From Comamonas odontotermitis (GTDB lineage Bacteria; Pseudomonadota; Gammaproteobacteria; Burkholderiales; Burkholderiaceae_C): a DNA stretch of 64,000 nucleotides. Positions 10,223-20,012 of this stretch are shown in pieces (position 1 is the first letter of the stretch; each line of letters opens with the position of its first letter). The notes beneath the pieces were generated by a model. It ran no database searches. It was not told where the DNA came from and saw nothing but the letters and a program-made list of their open reading frames with translations. The position numbers were made by a program, and so were the translations under genes. Where the stretch lies: contig NZ_CP083451.1 in NCBI RefSeq assembly GCF_020080045.1, positions 3,831,001-3,895,000 of the forward strand, written 5' to 3'.

Positions 10223-11725
10223 CTATTGGCTTTTCAAGCCACCAACGCCGCCCGCTTCTGGCGTGAAGTGTGCACGCAACCCGGCATACAAGGCCTTGAA
10301 CCGCATATGCCGCCTCTGGTGGCTCTCAGCCTTTGTGAAATCGGGTTCAAAGCGCTGCCGCACCACAGGGGTTGTACACACGGCACTCGCCATGCCACCA
10401 TCGGCCAGGTGCGCCAGACGGGCCGCCCCCAGCGCCCCGCCGGCTTCGCCCCCCTCGTGCAAGGTGAGTGGAACTTCAAGGATGTCCGCCAGCAATTGCG
10501 CCCACCAGGTGCTGCGCGCCCCCCCACCCACCAGTGCCAGTGCACCGGCAGGCGACTCCAGCGTATCCAGGCCATCGCGCAACCCCATGCTCACGCCCTC
10601 CACAACGGCATACGCCAGGTCTGCCCGGCCATGTGCCTGGGTCAGGCCAAACAGAACGCCTTGAGCGTGGGGATCGTTGTGGGGAGAACGCTCTCCGCAG
10701 AGGTAGGGAAGAAACAGCGGAGCATGTACACGGGCGCTGTTGTCCAACGATGCGGCAGCAGCGAGCAGCGCAGCTTCGTCCTGGAAACCCAACGTACCAA
10801 CGGCCCACCGCACGGCGCTCGCCGCCGAGAGCATGACCGACATCTGATGCCAGCGGCCCGGCACGGCGTGGCAGAAAGCATGCACGGCCTGCCCGGGGTT
10901 CGGGGCAAAGTGCTGGCCTGCGATGAAGATCACCCCCGACGTACCAAGGGAGACAAACCCCTGCCCCGGATTGACCACACCCATGCCAACCGCGCTGGCA
11001 GCATTGTCGCCACCGCCCCCCGCAATCACCACACCGCCCTTGTGGGCTGTGCCGATACCCCAGCGCCTGGCCAGTTCCGGCCGAAGCCAGGCTGATGCGT
11101 CGCTGCCTTCTACCAGCTTCGGCATGTGAGCCCTTGTAAGGCCGGTGGCAGCCAACAGCTCATCCGACCAATCGCGCCGCCCAACATCCAGCCACAGGGT
11201 GCCGGAGGCATCCGACATGTCGCTCACCGCATCGCCGCTGAGCAGCAACCGCAACCAATCCTTGGGCAATAGCACGCGAGCGATGCGGGCGAACAATGCG
11301 GGCTCCATCTCACGCATCCACAGCAGCTTGGGCGCCGTAAAGCCCGGCATGGCCAAATTGCCTGCAATGCGGGTCAGGTGAGGCACACGCTGGCTGAGTT
11401 TGGTGCACTGCTGCGCGCTGCGGCCATCGTTCCACAGTATGGCGGGACGCAGCACAGCGCCCGCAGCATCGAGCGCTACAGCACCATGCATCTGCCCTGA
11501 TAGACCAATGCCTCTGACCTGGGCCAAGGCATCCGCGTGAAGCGCGCCCAACGCGGCCATCACCCCCTCCAGGGCCTGTGCCCATTGGCTGGGGTGTTGT
11601 TCCGACCACAGCGGCTGTGGATGGTCGACCGAAAGCGGCGCATCTGCGATGCCAACGATGTCGCCCTCATCCGTCAGCAGCAAGGCCTTCAGCGCAGATG
11701 TGCCCAGATCCAGCCCAAGATACAT
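10223..11725 (-). CDS. xylB: xylulokinase (FGGY family)
   Basis: A 500-residue sugar kinase that phosphorylates D-xylulose at O5. The FGGY N-terminal phosphate-binding motif is MYLGLDLGTSALKALL, followed by the xylulokinase signature GIGLSGQMHG (residues 72-80), ILWNDGRS, and the C-terminal IAGGGGDNAASAVGMG. Length is normal. It is the last gene of the polyol locus, after the AraC regulator. In the mannitol/arabitol loci of pseudomonads a xylulokinase (mtlY) handles xylulose made from arabitol, and the same job is likely here. Confidence 0.93.
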   Translation of the reverse strand: MYLGLDLGTSALKALLLTDEGDIVGIADAPLSVDHPQPLWSEQHPSQWAQALEGVMAALGALHADALAQVRGIGLSGQMHGAVALDAAGAVLRPAILWNDGRSAQQCTKLSQRVPHLTRIAGNLAMPGFTAPKLLWMREMEPALFARIARVLLPKDWLRLLLSGDAVSDMSDASGTLWLDVGRRDWSDELLAATGLTRAHMPKLVEGSDASAWLRPELARRWGIGTAHKGGVVIAGGGGDNAASAVGMGVVNPGQGFVSLGTSGVIFIAGQHFAPNPGQAVHAFCHAVPGRWHQMSVMLSAASAVRWAVGTLGFQDEAALLAAAASLDNSARVHAPLFLPYLCGERSPHNDPHAQGVLFGLTQAHGRADLAYAVVEGVSMGLRDGLDTLESPAGALALVGGGARSTWWAQLLADILEVPLTLHEGGEAGGALGAARLAHLADGGMASAVCTTPVVRQRFEPDFTKAESHQRRHMRFKALYAGLRAHFTPEAGGVGGLKSQ

Positions 11726-11815
11726 GGGTTCAATCTTTCATATAAGGAGAAATGGCATTGCACAATCTGTGCATGCAACGGCGTGCCGGCCATTCGCGGC
11801 CCTGGCGCTGTTGCA

Positions 11816-12757
11816 TCAACGCTGGCCTCCAAACCGGTGGTCTGCCTGCCGCCGGAATTCGGTTGGCGTCATGCCCTTGATTTCCAGAAAGCGGCGATTG
11901 AAGTTGGCGACATTGTTGAAGCCCACCTGGTAGCAAATGTCCGTCACATAGTGGTCCGTCTGCATCAGCAAGTGGCATGCATTGTTGATGCGCACGCGAT
12001 TGACAAAATCGGTAAAGCTGTTGCCGGTGGAGCGGCGAAAGAATCGAGAAAAGCGCGATTCCGTCATACCCAACTCCGCTGCCAGATCGCCCATGCTGAT
12101 CGAGCTGCCCACATGGGTGGTGATGCGATCGACGATCCGGCTGATCTGGTCCTGCTCTGCGCCGCCGTCACCTTGCATTTGCACGGTGGACAACAGCCGA
12201 TAATCCGTGCATTGCGTCAGATCGGCCATGAGCTCGCAGAAGTGGCCAAAGCGCCGAATGCCACGCGATGCCTTGATCAGGTCCCAGTGCGCGCGGGCAC
12301 GCTCGGACACGCCAAAGAACTCCACGCCATAACGTGCGCGCCCAAGCAGTTGCATCACATCATGCAGCTCGGGAATGCGCTCACCTGCGCTTTGCAGAGG
12401 CTCGTGGAGAAACTGGATGACCAGATCGCGCTCCTCCACCGTTTTTCCACCCGTGTCCAGCGATATCCAGTTATGTGGCAGTCGTGGCCCGCACAACACC
12501 AGATGGCCCGGCTCAAACGGCCCGATCCAGTCTCCGATAAAGGCTTTGCCCGATGTTGCCGTGATGAGGTGCAGTTCGTACTCGTCATGGAAATGCCAGC
12601 GTGCCAATGGCGTGGGAAAACCGTGCGCCAGGCAACGCACCAGGCCGGCCTCTTCGGGCGTTTCATAGCCCAGCGCGGGGGAGCGCAGAAATTCGCGCTC
12701 CAATTCCGGTTGGCGCTGGCGAGGGCGCACCTGGACAGGATGTGGAAATGTGCTCAT
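11816..12757 (-). CDS. AraC-family transcriptional regulator of the polyol locus (MtlR-like)
   Basis: A 313-residue regulator. The N-terminal two thirds form a cupin-type sensing domain (HFHDEYELHLITAT, GPFEPGHLVLCGPRLPHNW). The C-terminal hundred residues are a double helix-turn-helix AraC domain, with MGDLAAELGMTESRFSRFF as the first unit and VTDICYQVGFNNVANFNRRF as the second, then GMTPTEFRRQ. It sits between the fructokinase and xylulokinase genes on the same strand. In Pseudomonas the mannitol operon is activated by an AraC-type MtlR, so this protein probably activates mtlE onwards in response to mannitol, sorbitol or arabitol. Confidence 0.9.
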   Translation of the reverse strand: MSTFPHPVQVRPRQRQPELEREFLRSPALGYETPEEAGLVRCLAHGFPTPLARWHFHDEYELHLITATSGKAFIGDWIGPFEPGHLVLCGPRLPHNWISLDTGGKTVEERDLVIQFLHEPLQSAGERIPELHDVMQLLGRARYGVEFFGVSERARAHWDLIKASRGIRRFGHFCELMADLTQCTDYRLLSTVQMQGDGGAEQDQISRIVDRITTHVGSSISMGDLAAELGMTESRFSRFFRRSTGNSFTDFVNRVRINNACHLLMQTDHYVTDICYQVGFNNVANFNRRFLEIKGMTPTEFRRQADHRFGGQR

Positions 12758-13006
12758 GGCGACATCAAAGCCGTTAAATCACCTGGCCGCCATCAACTTC
12801 TGGGGCCACAGTGCGCAGATGTGCCTGCCGCTTTGCGGGCCAGGATGATGTTGTGCCATGAAACTTTCTCCCCCCTGTTATATCTGCCAAACAGTGTCTG
12901 CAGCATGTACCCCAAGGCCTTTGCGCATTCCGGGATGAGAGACTGCGTGCATCCATGCGGCTCGGACGCTGCAAACAAGCCTGCAGAAAAGCAACGCCAG
13001 TGACAT

Positions 13007-13963
13007 TCACGCATTGCTCCCGCGCGCCAGCAATGCATCCACTTCCACGCGATGCGGCGGATTGGCGCCTTCACGCGTGCAGTTGATGGCGGCTGCCGCA
13101 GTGGCAAACTTCAGAACATCCCGCCAGCACTCGGAGGGCAATGCCGCCAAGGCTGCAGTATCTTCAACCCCACGCTCCAGCAAAGCCACCGACAGGCCTG
13201 CTGCAAAGGTATCGCCTGCACCAATGGTATCAGCCACTTTGATAGGGGGCGATGCGACTTCCAATGGCGCTGCCCCCGGGCGGTACAGTGTTGCCCCTTC
13301 CCCGCCGCGCGTGATGACTATGGCACGTGGCCCAAGGCGTAAGCAATCGGCTGCCACATCGGCGAGCCCCCGCCCCGGCGCCAGCAGTGCCGCATCCTCA
13401 TCACTCATCTTGACCACATCCGCGGCAGCAAACCATTGTTCGCAGCGCTTGCGCCAGCTGAGAGGATCGGCGATCAGGCTGGGCCGTGCATTCGGATCGA
13501 ACAACACCATGCGCTGGCCACGTTGTGCTTGTACGAATTCAGTAATACGGGTGGCAGCCGGCTCCTGAAGCAGCGCGATCGATCCAAAATGCAGCCAGCG
13601 GCAACTGGCTGGCAGAAGGGGTAGCTCCGCTGGCGACCAGAGTGTGTCTGCCGTGCCCTGCATGTAAAAGGCATAGCGGTTGCTTGAGGGCGTTCGCTCC
13701 ACAAAGGCGAGCGTGCTGGGTGCATCGCTGCGCAGCACAAAACGGGTGTCGATGCCATTGCCTTGCAGGTAATCCAGCAGACGCTCACCAAACAGATCCG
13801 ACGAGAGCTGGGTGACAAAGCCTGTCGGTTGCCCCAGCCGCGCGCAGGCCACGGCACTATTGGTGAGCGCGCCACCTTCGTGCCCCTGGAAAACCAGCCC
13901 GCTGGCAGCGGTAAAGTCGATCAGCGATTCGCCGACGAACATGATGCGCATCGAAGCTGTCAT
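13007..13963 (-). CDS. mtlZ: PfkB-family carbohydrate kinase, probable fructokinase
   Basis: A 318-residue ribokinase-fold kinase. The N-terminal FVGESLIDF strand and the C-terminal signature DTIGAGDTFAAGL are present, with catalytic D251. LFDPNARPSLI matches the fructokinase DPN motif. It directly follows the polyol dehydrogenase, so its likely role is to phosphorylate the fructose made from mannitol or sorbitol to fructose-6-phosphate. This is the MtlZ position of the pseudomonad mannitol locus. Other PfkB ketose kinases look similar, so the substrate is context-based. Confidence 0.87.
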   Translation of the reverse strand: MTASMRIMFVGESLIDFTAASGLVFQGHEGGALTNSAVACARLGQPTGFVTQLSSDLFGERLLDYLQGNGIDTRFVLRSDAPSTLAFVERTPSSNRYAFYMQGTADTLWSPAELPLLPASCRWLHFGSIALLQEPAATRITEFVQAQRGQRMVLFDPNARPSLIADPLSWRKRCEQWFAAADVVKMSDEDAALLAPGRGLADVAADCLRLGPRAIVITRGGEGATLYRPGAAPLEVASPPIKVADTIGAGDTFAAGLSVALLERGVEDTAALAALPSECWRDVLKFATAAAAINCTREGANPPHRVEVDALLARGSNA

Positions 13964-13997
13964 ACAAGGCCCCCGGCCAGGTCAGTCCATGCCTGTA

Positions 13998-15422
13998 TCA
14001 TGCCGCGGCCTGCAACTGGGCAACCCGGCTGGCTGCGCGGCGCACCGCATCGGTCAGACGCGCTTCGCCTGCAATATCGCCCCACAAAATCTTGTCGGCG
14101 CACAAAGCCTCCACGGGATCGGCAGCGGCGCAGATAGCATGCGCTACGGCTGGATTCATGCTCTGGTCCTGGTAGGTATAGCTCAACTGCCCTGCATGCC
14201 AGCGCTGTAGAACGGCAAGAAACAGGGCGGGCAGCATGGCCACACTGTCAATCTCAGCATGTGCCGCCAGCCGCTCGCGTACGGTGGGCGCGATGAAGCC
14301 CGGAATCTTGGCAAACCCATCGGCCGCCACACGCTGATTGGTGTCACGGATGGCGGGGTTGGAAAAACGCTCCAGCACTACATCGCGGTAGGCGGGTAAG
14401 TCGACGGGACTGGCGTGACCGGGTTGGCTCAGACAGGGGATGGCATCGTTGGTGACATAGTCGTAAGCCATCTGGCGAATGGCCGGTGTACGCACGCCTT
14501 CGTGGATGTATTGCAGCCCGCAGAGCGTAGCGGCCCACGCGATACAGCTATGGCTGGCGTTGAGAATGCGGATCTTGGCTTCTTCATATGGCTGCACGGA
14601 TTGCACCAGTTCTACACCCACGCGCTCCCAAGCCGGGCGACCAGCAATGAAATCATCCTCGATCACCCACTGAATGAAGCTCTCGGCGGTGACCGGCGCA
14701 GCATCATCCCAGCCAGTGGCGTGACGCACGCGACCACGCAAGTCGGCAGGCGGACGTGGCGTGATGCGGTCCACCATGGTGTTGGGGCTGGCCGTGTGCG
14801 CCTGGGCCCACGCCAGCAGCGGCGCATCTCCAGCGTATTCAATGAAATCCAGCAGCCCGGCACGAAAGCGCTCGCCATTGTGGCGCAGATTGTCGCAATT
14901 GAGCAGCGTCACCGGCCCTGCCTTGGCTGCCATGCGCGCGCGCAAAATGGCAGTGATTGCGCCATAGATGGTCGTGCCTTCTGCGCGCAATTGACCGCGC
15001 CGTGCGCATTCGAGATCCACCAACAGATCGGGGTAGCTCAGATCCAGCCGATGCTCGTGGTTCAGGTAGTAGCCTGCTTCGGTGACGGTGAACGAGATGA
15101 TGCGTGTAGCCGGATCGGCCCCTCGGGCCAGCATGGCAGCCTGGCCCGGTACATAGGGGATGATCTCCTGGATGGCTTCGATGCGCTCGTAGCGGTACTC
15201 GCCTGCGGGAGACACGGTTTCCAGCGTGTAAGCGCCATTTTGCGCACGCAGCGCATTCAATACATCCGCCATGTCGGGCCGCAGATTGGTGCCAGCCAGC
15301 GACCATTGCACCTCGCCCGCACCGCGCAATGCCTGCAAGTATGCCGCTTGATGCGCGCGATGAAAGGAACCCAATCCCAGATGAAGCACCACCAGCCCGG
15401 CGGGTGCAGGAGAAGATGTCAC
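13998..15422 (-). CDS. mtlD: mannitol/polyol 2-dehydrogenase (long-chain MDR, MtlD-like)
   Basis: A 474-residue NAD-dependent polyol dehydrogenase. The N-terminal nucleotide-binding motif is HLGLGSFHRAHQAAY, and the catalytic set of the secondary-alcohol long-chain family is in place: K283, N288 and H291 in KIRILNASH. FTVTEAGYYL and LNCDNLRHNG are further family blocks. Such enzymes oxidise mannitol and sorbitol to fructose or arabitol to xylulose, which matches the two downstream kinases. Length is slightly below the 490 of the Pseudomonas enzyme. Fructuronate reductase is an alternative within the same family, but the importer and kinases argue for polyols. Confidence 0.9.
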   Translation of the reverse strand: MTSSPAPAGLVVLHLGLGSFHRAHQAAYLQALRGAGEVQWSLAGTNLRPDMADVLNALRAQNGAYTLETVSPAGEYRYERIEAIQEIIPYVPGQAAMLARGADPATRIISFTVTEAGYYLNHEHRLDLSYPDLLVDLECARRGQLRAEGTTIYGAITAILRARMAAKAGPVTLLNCDNLRHNGERFRAGLLDFIEYAGDAPLLAWAQAHTASPNTMVDRITPRPPADLRGRVRHATGWDDAAPVTAESFIQWVIEDDFIAGRPAWERVGVELVQSVQPYEEAKIRILNASHSCIAWAATLCGLQYIHEGVRTPAIRQMAYDYVTNDAIPCLSQPGHASPVDLPAYRDVVLERFSNPAIRDTNQRVAADGFAKIPGFIAPTVRERLAAHAEIDSVAMLPALFLAVLQRWHAGQLSYTYQDQSMNPAVAHAICAAADPVEALCADKILWGDIAGEARLTDAVRRAASRVAQLQAAA

Positions 15423-15452
15423 ACAGACCTCCCAGAAATTCTGACTACAAAA

Positions 15453-16487
15453 TCACGCAGCGGCAAGGCTGCGGCCGTCACGGTTGAACAGGTGCAGCAT
15501 CGACGGATCCACCTCCACCCCCACGCCGTCGCCCGCATGCAGCGTTGTGCGATCGTTCTGTCGCGCCACCATGGTGATGCCATCGATATTCACGTGGATC
15601 AGCGTATCTGCCCCCAGCGCTTCCACCAGTTCCACGCGCCCCGGCATACCGCTGGCTGCGCCTGGGTGGATGCGAACACTCTCGGGCCGCACGCCGACAA
15701 ACCCATCTGCCGGCAATCGCCCGTCACTCAGTTGCGACACCGTAGGCAACGCGTTGGCTGGCAGCATGTTCATCGATGGCATACCAATGAACTGGGCGAC
15801 GAACTGGTTGGCCGGTCGGTCGTACAGCGCAAGTGGCGATCCCACCTGCTCAATCAGCCCATCCTTGAACACCACCACCTTGTCAGCCAGGGTCATGGCT
15901 TCCACCTGGTCGTGCGTCACGTAGATCGTCGTGGCGCCCAATGATTCGTGCAACTTCTTGATCTCTACCCGTGTATTGCCGCGCAACGCGGCGTCCAGAT
16001 TGGAGAGCGGCTCGTCAAACAAGAAGACCTTGGGCGCACGCACGATCGCGCGCCCGATGGCCACGCGCTGGCGCTGGCCCCCCGAAAGTTCCTTGGGCGT
16101 ACGCTGCAGGTATTTGGAGAGATTGAGCTTGTCAGCGGCGGCTTCGACCTTCTGCCGGATCTCCGGCGCCGGCACCTTGGCAAGCTTGAGCGCAAAGGAC
16201 ATGTTGTCGTACACGCTCATGTGTGGGTAGAGCGCGTAGCTCTGAAATACCATCGCCAGATCCCGCTTTCCCGAGGGCGCATGGGTGATGTCGCGTCCGT
16301 CCAGCAGCATCTGCCCGCTGCTGACCGGCTCCAGGCCGGCGATCAGGCGCAGCAGGGTCGATTTTCCGCAGCCCGACGGGCCGACGAAGACGATGAATTC
16401 GCCTTGTTCAATCGACAGATCCACGCCTTTGATGATGTGTGCATCGCCAAACCGCTTCTGGATGTTCTTGAGTTGGAGGAAAGCCAT
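15453..16487 (-). CDS. mtlK: polyol ABC transporter ATP-binding protein (MtlK/SmoK-like)
   Basis: A 344-residue ATPase of the MalK/UgpC type that energises import. Walker A is GPSGCGKSTLLR at about 37-48, the signature is LSGGQRQRVAIGRA, Walker B is KVFLFDEPLSNLDA, and the H-loop is YVTHD. The C-terminal hundred residues form the TOBE/OB regulatory domain (GVRPESVRI). It follows the two permease genes and precedes the dehydrogenase, the gene order of pseudomonad mannitol and Rhodobacter sorbitol loci. Confidence 0.93.
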   Translation of the reverse strand: MAFLQLKNIQKRFGDAHIIKGVDLSIEQGEFIVFVGPSGCGKSTLLRLIAGLEPVSSGQMLLDGRDITHAPSGKRDLAMVFQSYALYPHMSVYDNMSFALKLAKVPAPEIRQKVEAAADKLNLSKYLQRTPKELSGGQRQRVAIGRAIVRAPKVFLFDEPLSNLDAALRGNTRVEIKKLHESLGATTIYVTHDQVEAMTLADKVVVFKDGLIEQVGSPLALYDRPANQFVAQFIGMPSMNMLPANALPTVSQLSDGRLPADGFVGVRPESVRIHPGAASGMPGRVELVEALGADTLIHVNIDGITMVARQNDRTTLHAGDGVGVEVDPSMLHLFNRDGRSLAAA

Positions 16488-16508
16488 GATGTTGTCTCCA
16501 TCTTTTGG

Positions 16509-17348
16509 TTACTTGACCGCACCAAAGGTGAGGCCCTGAACCAGTTGTTTCTGCGAAAACCAACCAAAAACCACGATTGGTGCAATGGCCATCAGCGAAG
16601 CCGCCGACAGCTTGGCCCAGAACAGACCCTCCGGGCTGGAGTACGACGCGATCAGCGTGGCCAGCGTGCCTGCCTTGGCTGATGTGAGGTTCAGCGCCCA
16701 AAAGGCCTCGTTCCAGCTCAGCACCAGGCACAGCAGACCACAGGAGGCCATGCCACCCACCATGAGGGGCATCACCACATAGCGGAACTCCATCCACAGC
16801 GTGGCACCATCCATGCGCGCAGCTTCCAGAATTTCGTGCGGGATGTCCTTGAGGCTGGTGTAGAGCATCCACACCATGATGGGTAGATTGGAAAGCGTAA
16901 ATACCACGATCAATGCAGGCAGGCTATCGAGCATGCCTGCGGTCTGCGCCATCACGTAGACAGGCACCAACGCGCCAACCGCGGGCATCATCTTGGTGGA
17001 GAGCATCCACATCAGGATGTCGCGCGTCTTTCTGGTACGGAAGAACGCCATCGAATAGGCCGCAGGCAATGCAATCGCCAGACCAATGAGGGTAGAGGCC
17101 ACACTGGTGATGAGCGAGTTGCGCGCATACAGCAGGTAATCGCTGCGGCGCTGTACTTCGGCAAAATTTTCCAGCGATGGCTCAAAGACGAAGAGCGGCG
17201 GCACGGCAATGGCCTGCAACTCTGTCTTGAACGCCGTGAGAAACAGCCAGCCAAGCGGAAAGAACAGCAGCAGCGAAACGGCCCATGCAGCCGCCGTTCG
17301 GGCCAAGGTAGGAACAAGAGTGCGGAGCGCAAAAGGGTGGGATGACAT
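16509..17348 (-). CDS. mtlG: polyol ABC transporter permease (MtlG/SmoG-like)
   Basis: A 279-residue inner-membrane permease with about six transmembrane segments. The first is at about residues 16-37 (AWAVSLLLFFPLGWLFLTAF). The EAA loop that docks the ATPase reads EAARMDGATLWMEFRYVVMPL at about 175-195. It belongs to the MalG group of CUT1 sugar permeases. It lies between mtlF (10 bases upstream) and mtlK (21 bases downstream). Confidence 0.92.
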   Translation of the reverse strand: MSSHPFALRTLVPTLARTAAAWAVSLLLFFPLGWLFLTAFKTELQAIAVPPLFVFEPSLENFAEVQRRSDYLLYARNSLITSVASTLIGLAIALPAAYSMAFFRTRKTRDILMWMLSTKMMPAVGALVPVYVMAQTAGMLDSLPALIVVFTLSNLPIMVWMLYTSLKDIPHEILEAARMDGATLWMEFRYVVMPLMVGGMASCGLLCLVLSWNEAFWALNLTSAKAGTLATLIASYSSPEGLFWAKLSAASLMAIAPIVVFGWFSQKQLVQGLTFGAVK

Positions 17349-17358
17349 GCAGGGCTCC

Positions 17359-18216
17359 TCAATCCAGGTTTTTTCCGATGATGCGAATCAAGAAGGCCGC
17401 GACGATGTTGGCCAGCACCACTGCAAAAAGCGCACCGGCAGAGGCCACACCCACGTCAAAATTGAGCAGCGACTGCTTGAAGATCATGTAGGTGATATTT
17501 GTGCTGGCATTGCCCGGGCCGCCGCCGGTCGTGATGGCGATCTCGGCAAAGACCGAGAGCAGAAAGATCATCTCGATCATGATGACCACCGCCATCGGCC
17601 GCCCCAGATGCGGAAGCATGAGGTAGAAGAAGCGCTGCGGTCCATTCGCGCCATCCATGCGCGCAGCTTCCATCTGGTCGCGATCCAGTGACTGAAGCGA
17701 AGTGATGAAGATCAAGCATGCGAAGGGCAGCCACTGCCAGGAAACCATGATGATGATCGACAGCAATGGCCAGTCGGTCAACCAGTCAACCGGTTCGGCG
17801 CCGAAGCTGCGCCACAGATCGGCCAGAATCCCATAGATCGGATTCATCATCATGTGCTTCCACAGCAGCGCATTGACGGCGGGCATGACGAAAAAAGGCG
17901 AGATCAGCAACACCCGCACAAGTCCACGCCCTGGAAAAGGCTCGTTGACGAGGAGCGCCAGCAGCACACCCAACACCACGGTGATGCCGATCACGCTGCC
18001 AATGAGCAGCAGCGTGTTCCACACAGCCGGCCAGAAATCAGGATCAGTGACGAAGTACTGGAAATTTTCAATACCTGAAAAACTGCGCTCACCCGGTTGC
18101 ATCAGGTTGTAGTTGACGAACGAGAAGTACAGCGTCATCAACAGTGGCACGATCATCCAGAGAAGGAGCGCAATCACAGCAGGCGCCATCAGGGCGCGGG
18201 GAAGCAGACGTTGCAT
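17359..18216 (-). CDS. mtlF: polyol ABC transporter permease (MtlF/SmoF-like)
   Basis: A 285-residue permease of the MalF group. Hydrophobic segments start at residues 9-32 (LMAPAVIALLLWMIVPLLMTLYF), and the EAA loop is EAARMDGANGPQRFFYLMLPHL at about 182-203. Partner of the MtlG permease encoded immediately downstream. A gap of about 180 bases separates it from the binding-protein gene upstream, which often allows extra production of the binding protein, but no clear terminator or hairpin was found there. Confidence 0.92.
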   Translation of the reverse strand: MQRLLPRALMAPAVIALLLWMIVPLLMTLYFSFVNYNLMQPGERSFSGIENFQYFVTDPDFWPAVWNTLLLIGSVIGITVVLGVLLALLVNEPFPGRGLVRVLLISPFFVMPAVNALLWKHMMMNPIYGILADLWRSFGAEPVDWLTDWPLLSIIIMVSWQWLPFACLIFITSLQSLDRDQMEAARMDGANGPQRFFYLMLPHLGRPMAVVIMIEMIFLLSVFAEIAITTGGGPGNASTNITYMIFKQSLLNFDVGVASAGALFAVVLANIVAAFLIRIIGKNLD

Positions 18217-18393
18217 AAGGCATTCCGGCTAACAACAGTGAACATGAGCGTGAGAAATGGCTTGGCGCATGTATGAACCTACAGGCTCCAGCCTCTTCTC
18301 AAACGCCTTGCCTTTATCCCCGCAGTCACTGCTGCATGGATAGGGCTGGTGCGTACTCCACAGGGAGTGCACAAGCAAGAAGCACGAATGCGC

Positions 18394-19710
18394 TTACTTG
18401 TAGTAGCCGCCCTTTTTCATTTCACGCTCGGCCATCGTCTGCGACGTCTTGAGCGCCTGCTCGACCGACACCTTGCCTGCGAGTGCCGCGCTCATCTGCT
18501 GGCCCACTGCAACGCCAATGGCCTGAAACTCCGGAATGGCTGCGTACTGCACGCCCGCATAGGGCGATGGAGGCAATGTGTTCTCTCCAGCATTGGGGTT
18601 GGCCGCATCGATGGAGCGCTTCTCAGCTGCAGCAAATCCGGCGACCTTCTGGAACTCCGGGTTCGCGTACGTCGATTTGCGCGTACCCGTAGGTACTGCC
18701 CTCCAGCCGTGCTCCCTGGCAACCAGGCTGATGTAATCCTTGGAGGTGGCCCACCGGATGAACTTCTGCGCTGCCTCGCCCTTGGATGAGCTGGCGGGAA
18801 TGGCCAGATTCCACGACCACAGCCAATTGGCACCCTTGGGGGTGACAGCCACCGGCGCCTGTGCATACGCCACCTTGTCGGCCACCTTTGATTGCTTGGG
18901 ATCCGAGATGAAAGAGGCAGCAATGGTCGCATCCACCCACTGAGCGCACTTTCCTTCGTTGAAGAGCGCCAGGTTTTCGTTGAAGCTGTTGGCCGATGCG
19001 CCCGGGGGGCCATTCTTTTTCATCAGATCGACGTAAAAGCCGATTGCATCCTTCCACGGCTGGGTTTCAATCTGCGGTTTCCAGGCCATGTCGAACCACT
19101 GGCCACCGTAGGTATTGACCATGGTTGTCAGAAGCGCCATGTTGTCGCCCCAACCAGGTTTGCCACGAAGGCAGATGCCGTATACACCGGCCTTGGGGTC
19201 GTTAACCTTGGTCGCAAAATCCTTGACCTCTGTCCATGTCGGCGGATCGCTGAACTTGACGCCCGCCTTGTCAGCGAGATCCTTGCGGTACATGAGCATG
19301 GAGCTTTCTGCGTAGAAGGGCGCCGCATAGAGCTTGCCCTGGTGGCTCAGCCCGCTGCGAATGGCAGGCAGCAGATCGTCCACGTCATAGGCGGCATCGG
19401 TGGCAATGGGCTGGAGCCAGCCTTTCTTCGACCAGATCGGCGCTTCATACAAACCGATGGTCATCACATCGAACTGCCCACCTTTGGTGGCGATATCGGT
19501 CGTCACACGCTGACGCAAGGTACCCTCTTCCAGCGTCACCCACTTGAGCTTGATGCCTGGGTTGGCCTTCTCAAAAAAGGGGGTGAGCTTCTGCATCTCG
19601 ATCATGTGGCCGTTGTTCACGGTGGCAATGACGAGTTCGGTATCCGCATGGGCATCAAACCCGACAGTAGCGAGTGCAAGCACGAGGCCGGCTGGGGCAA
19701 AGCGCATCAT
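18394..19710 (-). CDS. mtlE: polyol ABC transporter substrate-binding protein (MtlE/SmoE-like)
   Basis: A 438-residue extracellular binding protein of the CUT1 class. A signal peptide covers about residues 1-22 (LVLALATVGFDAHA). The mature part follows the family pattern from TELVIATVNNGHMIEMQKL through FFEKANPGIKLKWV and ending in a basic tail. The start has AAGGAG 5 bases upstream of the ATG. It is the first gene of the leftward polyol operon, so its promoter must lie in the AT-rich region above 19711. Ligand (mannitol, sorbitol, arabitol) is inferred from the linked catabolic genes. Confidence 0.92.
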   Translation of the reverse strand: MMRFAPAGLVLALATVGFDAHADTELVIATVNNGHMIEMQKLTPFFEKANPGIKLKWVTLEEGTLRQRVTTDIATKGGQFDVMTIGLYEAPIWSKKGWLQPIATDAAYDVDDLLPAIRSGLSHQGKLYAAPFYAESSMLMYRKDLADKAGVKFSDPPTWTEVKDFATKVNDPKAGVYGICLRGKPGWGDNMALLTTMVNTYGGQWFDMAWKPQIETQPWKDAIGFYVDLMKKNGPPGASANSFNENLALFNEGKCAQWVDATIAASFISDPKQSKVADKVAYAQAPVAVTPKGANWLWSWNLAIPASSSKGEAAQKFIRWATSKDYISLVAREHGWRAVPTGTRKSTYANPEFQKVAGFAAAEKRSIDAANPNAGENTLPPSPYAGVQYAAIPEFQAIGVAVGQQMSAALAGKVSVEQALKTSQTMAEREMKKGGYYK

Positions 19711-20012
19711 GACATCTCCTTGGTGTTATCTATGACCGAGGATTGTCCGCATGCCCGCTTGCGAGTCCGGTACCATTTTCTCCACATTCAATACTCTCTT
19801 GCACCAATGCAATAGGGTATTCCCTTTTTTAGAGATACAAATACAGATAGAAGTTACGCCACCACGAAACCACCGCCTACCGCGAGGCGATCACAACCAC
19901 CTGCGCGGTCTGGCCAGCCGCCCCTTCTCCGCCGCACACCCCGGTGCTCCATACAATCGGAGGTACGGCATGGGCCCGATGTGAACGGAGCCCGGCGATA
20001 GAAATTGGCAAC
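19711..20012. other. intergenic region upstream of the polyol operon
   Basis: About 300 bases without a gene. The half next to mtlE is AT-rich and should contain the operon promoter. It includes a small perfect inverted repeat at 19799-19812. The other half, toward the orphan binding protein, is GC-richer and shows nothing I can name. Confidence 0.5.
19799..19812. promoter_or_regulatory. inverted repeat, possible operator upstream of mtlE
   Basis: TTGCACCAATGCAA is a perfect palindrome with 5-base arms, about 90 bases upstream of the mtlE start. It is placed where a regulator would act. AraC-type proteins usually bind direct repeats, so another factor may be involved. Weak evidence. Confidence 0.3.
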
